DNA of 64,000 bases, from NCBI RefSeq assembly GCF_018070025.1, contig NZ_JAGPYQ010000001.1:5208001-5272000 (forward strand), in the 5' to 3' direction. The number at the start of each line of letters is the position of its first letter. The first letter of the stretch is position 1. The DNA comes from Streptomyces liliiviolaceus (GTDB lineage: Bacteria; Actinomycetota; Actinomycetes; Streptomycetales; Streptomycetaceae). The notes below the pieces were generated by a model that saw only the letters and a program-made list of their open reading frames with translations, did no database searches and was not told where the DNA came from. This document shows, piece by piece, positions 42,272 through 50,887 of this stretch. The position numbers and the translations under genes are program-made.

Positions 42272-43480
42272 CTAACTCCTTGCGACCTCGACTGGCAGCT
42301 GACGTACGCCGACGATGACGCCCGGGTTCTGGAAGGTGACTTCTCCGTAGGCGGGGACACGCAGATCGGAGAATCGTTCAAGCAGCATCCGGAGGGCGAT
42401 ACGCGCCTCCAGCCGGGCCAGCGGTGCGCCGAAACAGAAGTGGATGCCGTGGCCGAACGTCAGATGGGGGTTCGGACTGCGGGTCGGCTCGAAGACGTCC
42501 GGTGCCGCGAAGCGGGAGGGATCGCGGTTGGCGGCGCCCAGATGGGCCACCACCATCGCGCCCGCGGGAAGTTCGTGCTCGCCGATCACCACGGGCCGGG
42601 TGGCGCGTCGGCCGAGTTCGGCGAAGGGAGGCAGCCAGCGCAGTACCTCCTCGATGGCGTCCGGCAGCCGGCCGGGGTCGGCACGCAACGCCGGGAGTGT
42701 GCCGGGGTGCCGGTCGAACGTGACCACCGCGTTGCCGAGCAGCGCGGTGGTGGTGACGTGCCCGGCGACGAGCAGGAGGGCGACGAACCCGACGATCTCC
42801 TGGTCCTCCAGCCGGACCCCGTCCACCTCGGCGGCCAGCAGTTTGCTGGTGAGATCGTTTCCCGGAGTCTCTCGGCAGCGCCGGATATGGTCCAGGACGT
42901 AGCCGTTCATCTCCCGCACGGTGGGGGCGATGGCTTTGAGAGCGCGGGCCAGGTCGTCCATGTTGGGCGCTTCGCCGAGTTCGTCGCCGCCGAAGAGGGT
43001 GGCCGCCCATTCCTGGAAAAGCCTGTGGTCGGCTGCCGGTATGCCGAGCAGTTCGGCGATGACGATGATGGGCAGCGGGTAGGCGAGCGTGTCGACCAGA
43101 TCGAACCGGTCGCGGTCCGCGACGTCGTCCAGCAACCGGCCGCACACATTCTCGATGCGTGGCTGCAATCCGCTCACCACGCGGGGCGTGAATGCCTGGC
43201 TCACGAGAGTACGCAGTTTTCGGTGCTCCGGCGGATCCATACCGACGAAATTGCCCTGCCGGAAGACCTCGAAGTCCTCCTGCGTGGGCGCGACGGACGA
43301 GAAGTCGGAGGAAAACGTCGCCGGGTCCGCGAGAACCGCGGCCACCGACTCGTGGTCCACCACCTGCCAGGCACTCTGCTGTTCGTCGTAATGCACCGGT
43401 CTCAGTGCGCGTAAGGACTGCCATCGATCGCTCAGCGTGTCGAAGGGTAAGTGCTCCTGTTGCGATGCGTTGCCGGTCAC
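42272..43480 (-). CDS. Cytochrome P450
   Basis: A 402-residue soluble bacterial P450. Visible signatures are the I-helix oxygen-binding AGHVTT (239-244), the K-helix ExxR (Glu278 to Arg281) and the heme loop FGHGIHFCFG with the thiolate ligand at about Cys349. The GTG start at 43480 has a strong GAAGGAGA ribosome-binding site five bases upstream; an open extension of 54 codons lacks homology. It is the first gene of the minus-strand run leading into the thioesterase and the synthetases, so it most likely hydroxylates or cross-links a residue of the peptide, or a carrier-bound amino acid. The exact reaction is not predictable. A ferredoxin gene is not adjacent, so electrons must come from elsewhere. 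Confidence 0.93.
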   Translation of the reverse strand: MTGNASQQEHLPFDTLSDRWQSLRALRPVHYDEQQSAWQVVDHESVAAVLADPATFSSDFSSVAPTQEDFEVFRQGNFVGMDPPEHRKLRTLVSQAFTPRVVSGLQPRIENVCGRLLDDVADRDRFDLVDTLAYPLPIIVIAELLGIPAADHRLFQEWAATLFGGDELGEAPNMDDLARALKAIAPTVREMNGYVLDHIRRCRETPGNDLTSKLLAAEVDGVRLEDQEIVGFVALLLVAGHVTTTALLGNAVVTFDRHPGTLPALRADPGRLPDAIEEVLRWLPPFAELGRRATRPVVIGEHELPAGAMVVAHLGAANRDPSRFAAPDVFEPTRSPNPHLTFGHGIHFCFGAPLARLEARIALRMLLERFSDLRVPAYGEVTFQNPGVIVGVRQLPVEVARS

Positions 43481-43640
43481 CTGTTCTCCTTCGTGCGGTT
43501 CGCGGGGACGGCGAATCCGCAAGCGGGATGGTGGAGGTCGAGCCCGGGCTCGGAAGCGGGTCCCGGTCGCGACCTGGTGCGATCCCGACCGACGGCTGCC
43601 CTGAGCGGGTGGCCGAGCAGCTCGGTCGACGTTCTGGACC

Positions 43641-43652
43641 ACCGAATTCGGT
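43641..43652. promoter_or_regulatory. Perfect 12-bp palindrome ACCGAATTCGGT
   Basis: It lies about 160 bp upstream of the P450 start codon, in a non-coding region. It could be an operator for the biosynthetic operon, but no regulator can be matched to it. Confidence 0.35.
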
Positions 43653-43713
43653 CACCGGCTCGGGTATGGCCGGCCCGTACGGCCGTGTGCCTCGCATCAA
43701 CGGCTTCAGTGGT

Positions 43714-43732
43714 ACGCGTGCATACGCGTCAA
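43714..43732 (-). promoter_or_regulatory. Possible promoter/operator: TTGACG box with two ACGCGT repeats
   Basis: On the minus strand TTGACG (43732-43727) resembles a -35 box. Two ACGCGT sites, ten bases apart (one helical turn), overlap it and the spacer. The -10 region is poor, so an activator might be needed. This is the best promoter candidate seen for the P450-NRPS operon. Confidence 0.35.
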
Positions 43733-44324
43733 CAGATGTGACGCGGACCGTAACGGCTCCATGCCCACCGCTGAACAATCGGCGGGACTCGTCGTGCGCG
43801 AATCACTGACATCACACATCTCCGGTGAGTGAACGTACCGCGCAGCGTTCGCGCGGTGACCTCCCCTTGCCTTTACCTCGTGTATGCCGGGCCTTTGGGT
43901 GGGGCCTGACGTTCTGTCGACACACGCGGGTCCGTTCATTGCCGCCGGGCCGAGCGGCCATAACCGGGGCGAATATCCTCGACCCCGTCGAACCCGGCGA
44001 CAGTCTTCATGGCGGGTCAACCGAGAGCAACCCCCCGAGTTCCGGTGGAGGGCATATCGGCAAGCCATTGCGCATTGTCCGCGAGCAGCCCGAACCAAAC
44101 GCCTCGGCGATGGTCCGGTCTGCTTCGCCGCCCCCACGCGTGCCCCGGGAGCAGATGGCTAAACAGCCGATTGCGTAGAATCTGGAACTCCCCTTGAGCG
44201 CCCATCGGCCGCAACTCCTCTCACCTGCGCAGAGATTGCCCGCGGCGGCCTCACAAGCATGGCCGTAAAAAAGCGGAACATTTCATTCGAAGACGGCGCG
44301 AACGGTCGGGGCGTTCGGCGCCGT

Positions 44325-44363
44325 GCCGGGTGACCGACCTCCCCGTACCGTCGGTCACCCGGC
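44325..44363 (-). terminator. 14-bp perfect hairpin after the aldo/keto reductase gene
   Basis: GCCGGGTGACCGAC at 44325-44338 pairs with 44350-44363 around an 11-nt loop, about 80 nt past the reductase stop codon. There is no T-tract. It is probably an intrinsic-type terminator insulating the intergenic region. Confidence 0.7.
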
Positions 44364-44442
44364 CGGGCCGGCACCGACTTCGGCCGAATCCCGCCCGGAG
44401 CGCACGGGGCGCACTTCCCTGGCGCGTATACGGGTCACTCCC

Positions 44443-45507
44443 TCACGCGAGCTTCTCGTTGTCGTTGACGGGGCGGCGCGAGGCGCGGCGGCGGTCGACG
44501 ACCTGCCGCCACCTGTCTCCGTAGACGAGGCCGATCATGTCCTCGCCCGCCATCACGTCGTGGGGGAAGCCGAGTTCCGGCATGCTGATCTCGTCGAGCC
44601 GGCTCAGCGCGTCGTCGTCGAGGACGACGTCGACGGCGGCGAGGTTGGTCGTCAGCTGTTCCTCGCTGGTCGCCCCGAGCAGCGGGACGACAGTGCCGGG
44701 TCGTGAGCGCAGCCATGCGAACGCGACCTGCGCGGGGGTCCAGCCGCCGGCGTCGGCGACGGCGACGACCTCGCGGACGATGTGGTCGCCCCGCTCGCCG
44801 CTGAAGTCCCATCCCCCGCGGGTGAGCCGCCCTTCGGAGCCGCCCAGGTACTTGCCGGTCAACCGTCCCTCGGCCAACGGGCCCCACGCCACGACGGCCA
44901 GATCGTGCGCCTGGGCCATCGGCGTCAACTCGGACTCGACCGAACGGGCCAGCAGGTTGTAGCGCAACTGCACGCCGACGAAGGGCGACCAGCCGCGCAA
45001 CTCCGCGAGGGTGTTCGCCTGGGCGATCTCCCACGCGGACCAGTCCGAGACGCCGACGTGCAGCACCTTGCCGGCGCGGACCTGGTCGTCCAGCGCGCGC
45101 ATCAGCTCGGGCAGCGGGGTGAGGGTGTCGCGGGCGTGCACCCAGAGCACGTCGACGTGATCGGTGTTCAGCCGCCGCAGGCTCGCCTCAAGGGACGTGA
45201 CCAGGTTCTTGCGGTGATTGCCCGCCGTGTTCAGATCGCCGGGGACGGTCTGCGCCGTGTACTTGGTACTCAGTACGAACCGGTCGCGCCGCCCCTTGAG
45301 CGCACGGCCGACGATCGACTCGGAGGAGCCGCCGGTGTACACGTTCGCGGTGTCGATGAAGTTCCCGCCCGCGTCCGCGTAGATGTCCAGCAGCCTCGCG
45401 CTGGTCTCGGGCGCCGCGCCCCAGCCCCAGTCCTCACCGAAGGTCATGGTGCCGAGCGCGAACTCGGAGACGCGAATACCGGAACGGCCCAGAAGTGTGT
45501 AGCGCAT
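44443..45507 (-). CDS. Aldo/keto reductase
   Basis: A 354-residue NADPH-dependent oxidoreductase of the AKR superfamily (YajO/Tas-like group). The catalytic tetrad can be placed at Asp52, Tyr57, Lys82 and His124, in an (alpha/beta)8 barrel beginning MRYTLLGRSGIRVSEFALGT. It should reduce an aldehyde or ketone in the cytoplasm. The ATG at 45507 is chosen because AAGGA lies six bases upstream and homology begins there; the open frame extends 63 codons further without support. It faces a divergent small gene and is separated from the NRPS operon by nearly 1 kb, so a role in peptide synthesis is unlikely. Substrate unknown. Confidence 0.92.
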   Translation of the reverse strand: MRYTLLGRSGIRVSEFALGTMTFGEDWGWGAAPETSARLLDIYADAGGNFIDTANVYTGGSSESIVGRALKGRRDRFVLSTKYTAQTVPGDLNTAGNHRKNLVTSLEASLRRLNTDHVDVLWVHARDTLTPLPELMRALDDQVRAGKVLHVGVSDWSAWEIAQANTLAELRGWSPFVGVQLRYNLLARSVESELTPMAQAHDLAVVAWGPLAEGRLTGKYLGGSEGRLTRGGWDFSGERGDHIVREVVAVADAGGWTPAQVAFAWLRSRPGTVVPLLGATSEEQLTTNLAAVDVVLDDDALSRLDEISMPELGFPHDVMAGEDMIGLVYGDRWRQVVDRRRASRRPVNDNEKLA

Positions 45508-45713
45508 GAAAGATCCTTGTCTCGACAACCGCATGTCCGTCACCACGGAACGCCCCGCCCGCCCCGCACGACCAAGCTGCCGCACCCCACCCACACCAAC
45601 CAGGCAGCACTCATCCTGGGTGCGCGGCACCCATGCGCACGGACCTGGAGATGCACCCGGGGCCTGTCCGTCCGCCAGGGCCCGGATGCGGACCACACCA
45701 CCAGGAGGAACCA

Positions 45714-46118
45714 GTGTCGTCCCCGCACCTGCTCACCCCCGAGGAGAGGCTCGCCGAGGCGAAGAAGCTGTTGGGCCTCCCGCGTATCGTCGCGATCTGC
45801 GGCTCCACCCGCTTCATGACCGGGATGAACGAGGCCGATCTTCGCGAGACCAAAGCCGGAAAGATCGTCGTCAAACCGGGCTGTGATATGAAGTCGCCGC
45901 ACGAGTTCTGGTCCGATCCTGTCGAGGCCGAGGCGCTGAAGGTGCGCCTCGGCGATCTGCACCGGGCGAAGATCCGGCTCGCCGACGAAGTGCTCGTGGT
46001 CGGCGACTACATCGGAGACAGCACCCGGGCCGAGATCGCCTACGCCCGGTCGCTGGGCAAGCCCGTGCGGTTCACGCACCCCGATGTCGATCCCGGTGCC
46101 TCACCGCCCGGCGCCTGA
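45714..46118 (+). CDS. Small conserved protein resembling nucleoside 2-deoxyribosyltransferase-like (DUF4406-type) proteins
   Basis: A 134-residue protein starting at GTG behind a very strong AGGAGGAA site. After a short helical leader it has the segment IVAICGSTRFM, then a GKIVVKPGCDM strand and a late ADEVLVVGDYIGDSTRAEIAYAR segment. This pattern of a Rossmann-like fold with a GSTRF loop and a conserved acidic STRAEI motif resembles the nucleoside 2-deoxyribosyltransferase superfamily and phage DUF4406 proteins. An enzymatic role on nucleosides is plausible but not shown. It diverges from the reductase and is followed by carbonic anhydrase on the same strand, 173 bp away. Confidence 0.8.
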   Translation: MSSPHLLTPEERLAEAKKLLGLPRIVAICGSTRFMTGMNEADLRETKAGKIVVKPGCDMKSPHEFWSDPVEAEALKVRLGDLHRAKIRLADEVLVVGDYIGDSTRAEIAYARSLGKPVRFTHPDVDPGASPPGA

Positions 46119-46291
46119 CCTTCTCGCGGTGGCTTCGGGCGTCGTCGAGCCCAGCAGGCCGGTTCCGTCTGCGCGGCAGGCGTCCGCCTGTCGCATTGCA
46201 GTCGTATGGCATGTCGCCCGTCGGCCTTCAATGTTCGAATTTGCTGCCGTTATCTTTCCGGGGTCGGTTCCCATCGAAAGCGAGCACCATC

Positions 46292-46801
46292 ATGTCCGTG
46301 ACGGATGAGTACCTGAGCAACAACGCCTCCCAGGCGGTTTCCTTCGAGGGGCCGCTTCCCCTGCCGCCGTCCCGTCACCTGGCGGTGGTGGCCTGCATGG
46401 ACGCGCGCCTGAACATCTACGAGATTCTCGGGCTCGCCAACGGTGAGGCCCATGTGATCCGTAACGCCGGGGGCGCCGTGACCGACGACGCCATCCGGTC
46501 TCTGACGATCAGCCAGCGCCTGCTGGGGACACGCGAGATCATCCTCATCCACCACACCGACTGCGGCATGCTGACGTTCACCGACGACGAATTCAAGCGG
46601 CAGATCGAAAAGGAAACGGACATCCGACCGGCCTGGTCGGCGGAGGCCTTCTCCGATCTGGAGGACGATGTGCGGCAGTCCATCCGCCGCATCACGGCGA
46701 ACCCCTTCGTGCCCTACACCGACGCCGTGCGGGGATTCGTCTTCGACGTCGCCACCGGCCGGCTCCACGAGGTCGCCGCCCACCCGGGCGAGGCCGCCTG
46801 A
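46292..46801 (+). CDS. Beta-class carbonic anhydrase
   Basis: A 169-residue protein with the beta-carbonic anhydrase zinc site: Cys35-x-Asp37-x-Arg39 (CMDAR) and His88-x-x-Cys91 (HTDCG). The Asp-Arg dyad of this class is present. It interconverts CO2 and bicarbonate in the cytoplasm, supplying bicarbonate to carboxylases or buffering pH. The length fits the short actinobacterial form. The ATG at 46292 starts where homology begins; the ribosome-binding site is weak (GAAAGCGAG further upstream). It stops 26 bp before the convergent NACHT gene. The assignment is secure. Confidence 0.95.
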   Translation: MSVTDEYLSNNASQAVSFEGPLPLPPSRHLAVVACMDARLNIYEILGLANGEAHVIRNAGGAVTDDAIRSLTISQRLLGTREIILIHHTDCGMLTFTDDEFKRQIEKETDIRPAWSAEAFSDLEDDVRQSIRRITANPFVPYTDAVRGFVFDVATGRLHEVAAHPGEAA

Positions 46802-46827
46802 GGAGTCCTCCGCGCGGGCCGGGGCCA

Positions 46828-49308
46828 CTACTCCCCCGTACGCCCTACGGGGGTGTCCGCCTCGGCCAGCCGGTGCTGCAGCTCGATGTGCCGGAACTGG
46901 TAGACCGCGCCGACCCGGCGCAGCACACCGCGCCGCTCGTGCGCGTCGGCGAGGAAGGCCAGCAGGTCCAGGGGCAGGCGGACCTGGACCGCCAGGTACA
47001 GACGGGCGACCGCGTACCGGCTCCAGGCCGCCTGCCGCATGCCGATCGCCAGTCCCGCCAGCAGGGCCGGGACCAGCCCGACCGCGTACACCCACAGTCG
47101 CCCGTCGCTGGGGTTCGCGCCCCATACGCCTGTCGAGCCCCACAGCGCGGCGCACCAGCCCTGGGTGCCGATCACCACGACGCCGACGACCACCGCCGTC
47201 ACCACGCAGGTGCTCAGCATGCGGCGGTCGCTGGCCAGCAGGGTCCGTCCGTCGACCGCTGCACCGAGTTCGACGGGCACGGTGCGCAGGGCGTGCATGA
47301 GCAGGCAGGCCACCGCGAAGACCGCGCTCACCTGCCCGGCGCCCCAGGCCGCCGCGACCGGATCGGCGGGTGCGATGTACACGCGGTCCGCGCCGCCCGA
47401 AAGCACGTCCGCGAACAGGCCCTCCAGCAGGACTCCGGCGCCCAGCAGCATTCCGCCGAGCAGTCCCCGGCACACACCCCCGGCGCTCCAGTGCCAGCGC
47501 ACCCGGACCGCCGGGCGAGCGGCCTCCGTACGCGGTCCGTCCCCGACCACGGCTGCCGCCAGGAGCCCGTACAGGAGGGCGCTGACGGTGCCGCAACCGT
47601 TGCCGAACCCCAGCGCGTAACAGCTCGCGGCCACGATGCCGGTCGCCAGGGCGCGCCGGTTCCACGAGGAGGGGCGGCGGACCGCGAGCCTGCGGCCGAA
47701 GGCGAACCCGGAGATGATCACGCCGACGAGCGCCAGCGCGCCGCCGTCGCCCAGCCGGTGCAGTACGAGTGCGACGGTCGTGTCCGGAGCGGCGGCCGCC
47801 GCGCACAGCAGGGTGACCGTGACGCCCGCGACGAGGCCGCCCGCCAGTCCGCCGCACATTCCCGCCGCCACGACGCCGAGCCCGCCGCGTTCCTCCCAGT
47901 GCGGTGTGGCGGGCAGTTGTGGGGCGAAGTGGTGGATCAGTTCCATCATCGAGCCCTCGACCAGCCAGCCGAGCGTGCCCAGCAGTACGCCGGCCAGGAC
48001 CCGCGGAAGCACGGTCGGGACCGCGTGGTGCAGGCGCCACCAGGCCAGCTCGGCCGCGCCGTCGCGCCCCTGTTCCATGCGCCGGGCCAGGAAGCCGAGC
48101 GTGTCGCGTGCCTGGGCCGCGGTCCATCGGCTCGGGCGGCGCGGATGCGGCCGGTAGGCGGCGGGGACGAACGCGTCGAGGAGGTGGTGCTCGACGGCGG
48201 TCCTCGTCGGGCGCCGCAACAGCTCGGCCGGGTCAGGCAGTTGTCCGTCCTCCTCGCCGGGGCGAGGGTTGTACACGGACCGGGCCAGGGACACCATCAG
48301 CGGGCTGGTGAGTGCCTGTGCCACCGGCGCGTCGGTGCCGAGCGCGGCCACCACGGGCGCCCAGCGCTCCGCCGCGGGAGTACCGGCCCCGCCCGCGTCG
48401 TGCAGGAGGTAGTCCGCGACGCTCCGCCCGTCGAGCGGGTCGAGCCGGATGCCGGCCAGCCCGGCCGGCCGTGCCGGAACGCCGGTACGCGGCCGTAGCG
48501 CGGCCAGGTACTCCCGCGGGCGGCTGGACAGCACCAGACCGCAGCCGTACGACAGTGCCGCGGCGATGCGGTGCAGCGCCAACGCGCCCGCTTCGGAGGG
48601 GAGTTCGTCGAAGCCGTCCAGCACCGGCAGGACGAGCCGCCGCTCCAGGAGCATCCCGGCCAGGGTGCTGTCCCCGTACGCGCCGGGCGCCGCCTCGGCC
48701 AGGTCCGCGTGATCCTGGATCAGTCTGCGCTCCATCCACGCCCGCAGTTCCTCGGTGGCAGGGTCCCAGGAGGCGAGCGGAAAGAGCACGGGGACCGGAT
48801 CCCCCTGCGCGCGACGCTCCGTCAGGTCGAGGAGGAGCCGGACGAGCAGGATGGTCTTGCCCGACCCGGGGTTACCGAGCACGAGCAGACGCCGGTGGGG
48901 AAGGTGTTCGGCGAAGAGCGCGCCGAGTTCCCCGTCGCGTCCGGCCAGCCGTCCCGACTCCTCGGTGGTCGCGAAGTCCGGGTCCGCGCCGCGCCAGGAG
49001 ACGGGCAGCGGATACGGCTCCGCCAGCCGCCGCGTGCGGGCCTCGTTCTCCCACTGCCGCATCACGGCGACGGCCAGCCGGTCCGCGACGGCGCCGGGGT
49101 CGTCCACCGCGGCTTCGGCGCGCTCCGCCCGGTAGGCGCACCAGGCGAGGTAGGCACCGGCACCGGTCGGCAGCAGGGCCGCGACCACGGTGGCGGGGTC
49201 GTCCAGGCGCGGGGCGACGACGAGCGCCCCGAGGACGCCGCCGAAGAACAGGACCAGGTACACGATCCCGGCCCGCCGTACGCGCGACCTGGGGACGACT
49301 TCGCTCAC
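46828..49308 (-). CDS. Polytopic membrane protein with NACHT NTPase domain
   Basis: An 826-residue protein. Two transmembrane segments lie near residues 15-33 and 39-58, then a linker and a NACHT-type NTPase with Walker A GNPGSGKT (145-152) and Walker B LDGFDELP (230-237). From about residue 410 onward come many hydrophobic segments (roughly eight to ten helices) and a short charged tail. NACHT NTPases are signal-transducing ATPases, and many bacterial ones act in antiphage defence or developmental signalling. This one would be membrane-anchored with a cytoplasmic NTPase. Start choice is uncertain: GTG at 49308 leaves a plausible promoter gap to the divergent gene, while an ATG at 49365 would add 19 residues. 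Neither has a clear ribosome-binding site. Function is not established. Confidence 0.8.
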   Translation of the reverse strand: MSEVVPRSRVRRAGIVYLVLFFGGVLGALVVAPRLDDPATVVAALLPTGAGAYLAWCAYRAERAEAAVDDPGAVADRLAVAVMRQWENEARTRRLAEPYPLPVSWRGADPDFATTEESGRLAGRDGELGALFAEHLPHRRLLVLGNPGSGKTILLVRLLLDLTERRAQGDPVPVLFPLASWDPATEELRAWMERRLIQDHADLAEAAPGAYGDSTLAGMLLERRLVLPVLDGFDELPSEAGALALHRIAAALSYGCGLVLSSRPREYLAALRPRTGVPARPAGLAGIRLDPLDGRSVADYLLHDAGGAGTPAAERWAPVVAALGTDAPVAQALTSPLMVSLARSVYNPRPGEEDGQLPDPAELLRRPTRTAVEHHLLDAFVPAAYRPHPRRPSRWTAAQARDTLGFLARRMEQGRDGAAELAWWRLHHAVPTVLPRVLAGVLLGTLGWLVEGSMMELIHHFAPQLPATPHWEERGGLGVVAAGMCGGLAGGLVAGVTVTLLCAAAAAPDTTVALVLHRLGDGGALALVGVIISGFAFGRRLAVRRPSSWNRRALATGIVAASCYALGFGNGCGTVSALLYGLLAAAVVGDGPRTEAARPAVRVRWHWSAGGVCRGLLGGMLLGAGVLLEGLFADVLSGGADRVYIAPADPVAAAWGAGQVSAVFAVACLLMHALRTVPVELGAAVDGRTLLASDRRMLSTCVVTAVVVGVVVIGTQGWCAALWGSTGVWGANPSDGRLWVYAVGLVPALLAGLAIGMRQAAWSRYAVARLYLAVQVRLPLDLLAFLADAHERRGVLRRVGAVYQFRHIELQHRLAEADTPVGRTGE

Positions 49309-49402
49309 CCGACGAAGACTTGCGCAGCACGACCCCGTACAGGTGCGGTTCCGCGTTTGTTCCATCCGAGCGGGTGAAACGGGTCGCCGCGGGGCGGGTG
49401 CA

Positions 49403-49408
49403 TAGGAT
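49403..49408 (+). promoter_or_regulatory. -10 box TAGGAT of a leaderless promoter
   Basis: TAGGAT ends seven bases before the ATG of the VOC gene, the spacing at which transcription starts at the A of the ATG. There is no ribosome-binding site, which agrees with a leaderless transcript. The -35 box is not clear. Confidence 0.6.
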
Positions 49409-49415
49409 CGCCCGC

Positions 49416-50162
49416 ATGACTCTGCGACCTGTTCTGGTGAACATCAAGGCCGTCGACGACTCGGCGGTCGGCCGGTTCTGGGGCGAGGCCCTCGGCTGGC
49501 GTGTCACGAGCGGGCGATCGGGCGCGACCGCCGCCCAACCCGCCGGCTTCGACTGGCTGGACCCGAACAGTGGCGCCGTCTGCATCTCCGTCATCGCCGT
49601 ACCCGAGCCCAAGTCGTCGACGAAGAACCGTGTGCACCTCGATCTCGCCACCACCTCCGAGGCCCACCGGGCGGAACTGGTCGCGCGCCTCAGGGCTCTC
49701 GGCGCGACGCCCGCCGACGTGGGCCAGGGCGAGGTGCCGTGGACGGTCCTCGCCGACCCGGAGGGCAACGAGTTCTGTGTGCTGGAGCCCCGGGAGATCT
49801 ACCGGGACACCGGGCCGATCGCCGCGGTGGTCGTCGACTGCGCGGATCCGCCGGCCATGGCCCGGTTCTGGGGCGAGGCGATGAACTGGACCCTCCGGAG
49901 CGTGACCGACGACCAGGCGGTGTGGCGCTCCCCCGAGAGTGTCGGTCCGTATCTTGAGTTCCTCCGCTCGCCCGATGTGAAGACGGTGCCGGACCGCGTC
50001 CATCTCGACCTGGTGCCGGGCCCCGGTGACGACAAGGCGGCGGAGGTGGCCCGGCTGCGGGCCCTCGGCGCCACGGACCTCGACGTCGGCCAGGGGGACG
50101 TCCCGTGGACGTGCCTGGTCGACCCGGAGGGCCATGAATTCTGCGTCCTGTCCCGCACATGA
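49416..50162 (+). CDS. VOC-family protein with two glyoxalase-like domains
   Basis: A 248-residue protein with two tandem vicinal-oxygen-chelate domains, about residues 1-120 and 125-248. Both repeats end with the same pattern: ADVGQGEVPWTVLADPEGNEFCVL in the first and a close copy in the second, and both have AMARFWGEA / VGRFWGEA helices. This is typical of actinobacterial glyoxalase/bleomycin-resistance-like proteins, which bind a metal or a small molecule. Some detoxify methylglyoxal or sequester antibiotics; the substrate here is unknown. The ATG is set by a leaderless -10 box just upstream and by homology. Its stop is 4 bp from the convergent TetR gene. Confidence 0.9.
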   Translation: MTLRPVLVNIKAVDDSAVGRFWGEALGWRVTSGRSGATAAQPAGFDWLDPNSGAVCISVIAVPEPKSSTKNRVHLDLATTSEAHRAELVARLRALGATPADVGQGEVPWTVLADPEGNEFCVLEPREIYRDTGPIAAVVVDCADPPAMARFWGEAMNWTLRSVTDDQAVWRSPESVGPYLEFLRSPDVKTVPDRVHLDLVPGPGDDKAAEVARLRALGATDLDVGQGDVPWTCLVDPEGHEFCVLSRT

Positions 50163-50166
50163 AGCG

Positions 50167-50775
50167 TCAAACGGTCGGCTGCTCCAGCGCTGTACGCCAC
50201 AGCCCCGTGACCTGAGTCCGCAGACGTTCCGTGTCGACGCGTTCGGGATCGATCAGCCGTTGCATGCCGATCCCCCGGAGCTGCGCGACGATCGCGATCG
50301 CCGTCTCGTCCGGTGCCACGGCGGGGCGGATCGTGCCGTCGGCGATCCCGGCGGCGATGTCCTCGTACAGGTCCGCATGGAACGCCTCGTTCCGCTCGCG
50401 GAAGAGCTGAGTCAGTTCCGTCGCCGTCGCGGACTCGGTCCAGAGCTTGAGGAACACCCTGTTCAGCACGCCCATGCGGCCGAGTCCGCCGATGTATCCG
50501 TCGATCAGCCGCAGGAGACGGTCAAGACCGGGCGGCAGGCCGTCCAGTCCGGGTACGAATCCGGACTGGGCCGAGCGGGCCAGGCGTTCGACGAGTGCCT
50601 GCTTCGACCCGAAGTAGTGGGTCACGAGTCCGCGGCTGTAACCGGCGCGCTCCCCCACGCCCGCCAGCGTCAGCGCGCGTACGCCCTGTTCGTCGACCAG
50701 TTCGGCGGCAGCCGTGAGCAGTGCGGCTTCGGCCTCTTCACGGCGCTGTTTCTGCGTGCGGCGGGCGGTGGTCAT
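50167..50775 (-). CDS. TetR-family transcriptional regulator
   Basis: A 202-residue repressor. The N-terminal helix-turn-helix runs over about residues 34-64, with the TLAGVGERAGYSRGLVTHYF pattern diagnostic of TetR proteins. The C-terminal ligand domain is helical and not informative about the ligand. The gene is divergent from a second tetR, and a textbook promoter (TTGGTC, 17 bp, TAGGGT) ends seven bases before its ATG, so the mRNA is probably leaderless. An inverted repeat covers the -35 box, which suggests autorepression. The convergent VOC gene or the divergent regulator are the likeliest additional targets. Confidence 0.93.
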   Translation of the reverse strand: MTTARRTQKQRREEAEAALLTAAAELVDEQGVRALTLAGVGERAGYSRGLVTHYFGSKQALVERLARSAQSGFVPGLDGLPPGLDRLLRLIDGYIGGLGRMGVLNRVFLKLWTESATATELTQLFRERNEAFHADLYEDIAAGIADGTIRPAVAPDETAIAIVAQLRGIGMQRLIDPERVDTERLRTQVTGLWRTALEQPTV

Positions 50776-50782
50776 GAGACGG

Positions 50783-50816
50783 ACCCTACAAGAAACTTGT
50801 CAGACGACCAACAAGT
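50783..50816 (-). promoter_or_regulatory. Promoter with overlapping TetR-type operator
   Basis: On the minus strand -35 TTGGTC (50811-50806), a 17-bp spacer and -10 TAGGGT (50788-50783) lie seven bases before the tetR ATG. The inverted repeat ACTTGT (50795-50800) / ACAAGT (50811-50816) with a 10-bp gap overlaps the -35 box, as expected for an autoregulated TetR repressor. Confidence 0.65.
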
Positions 50817-50887
50817 ACATAAGAATGCGCTGTCGGCGGCGCTTGCCCCGAAGGCATGCCGGAGACCGGAACGGGAGGCGTCGGACG

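Larger units (their letters stand above)
43481..44442. other. Gene-free regulatory region upstream of the P450-NRPS operon
   Basis: About 960 bp with no convincing coding sequence. Short open frames on both strands show no family resemblance and no ribosome-binding sites. The part from about 43800 to 44290 is visibly richer in A and T than its surroundings. It contains a 12-bp palindrome, a pair of ACGCGT boxes over a TTGACG hexamer, and near its right end the terminator of the aldo/keto reductase. Confidence 0.6.

Noticed and set aside
43706..44214. Small open frames in the gap upstream of the P450 gene
   Set aside because: They lack ribosome-binding sites, normal codon bias and recognisable motifs, and several overlap on both strands.
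48312..49415. N-terminal extension of the VOC protein opposite the NACHT gene
   Set aside because: The extension is Arg/Pro-rich antisense sequence; the VOC fold begins at the ATG at 49416, which has a leaderless -10 box.
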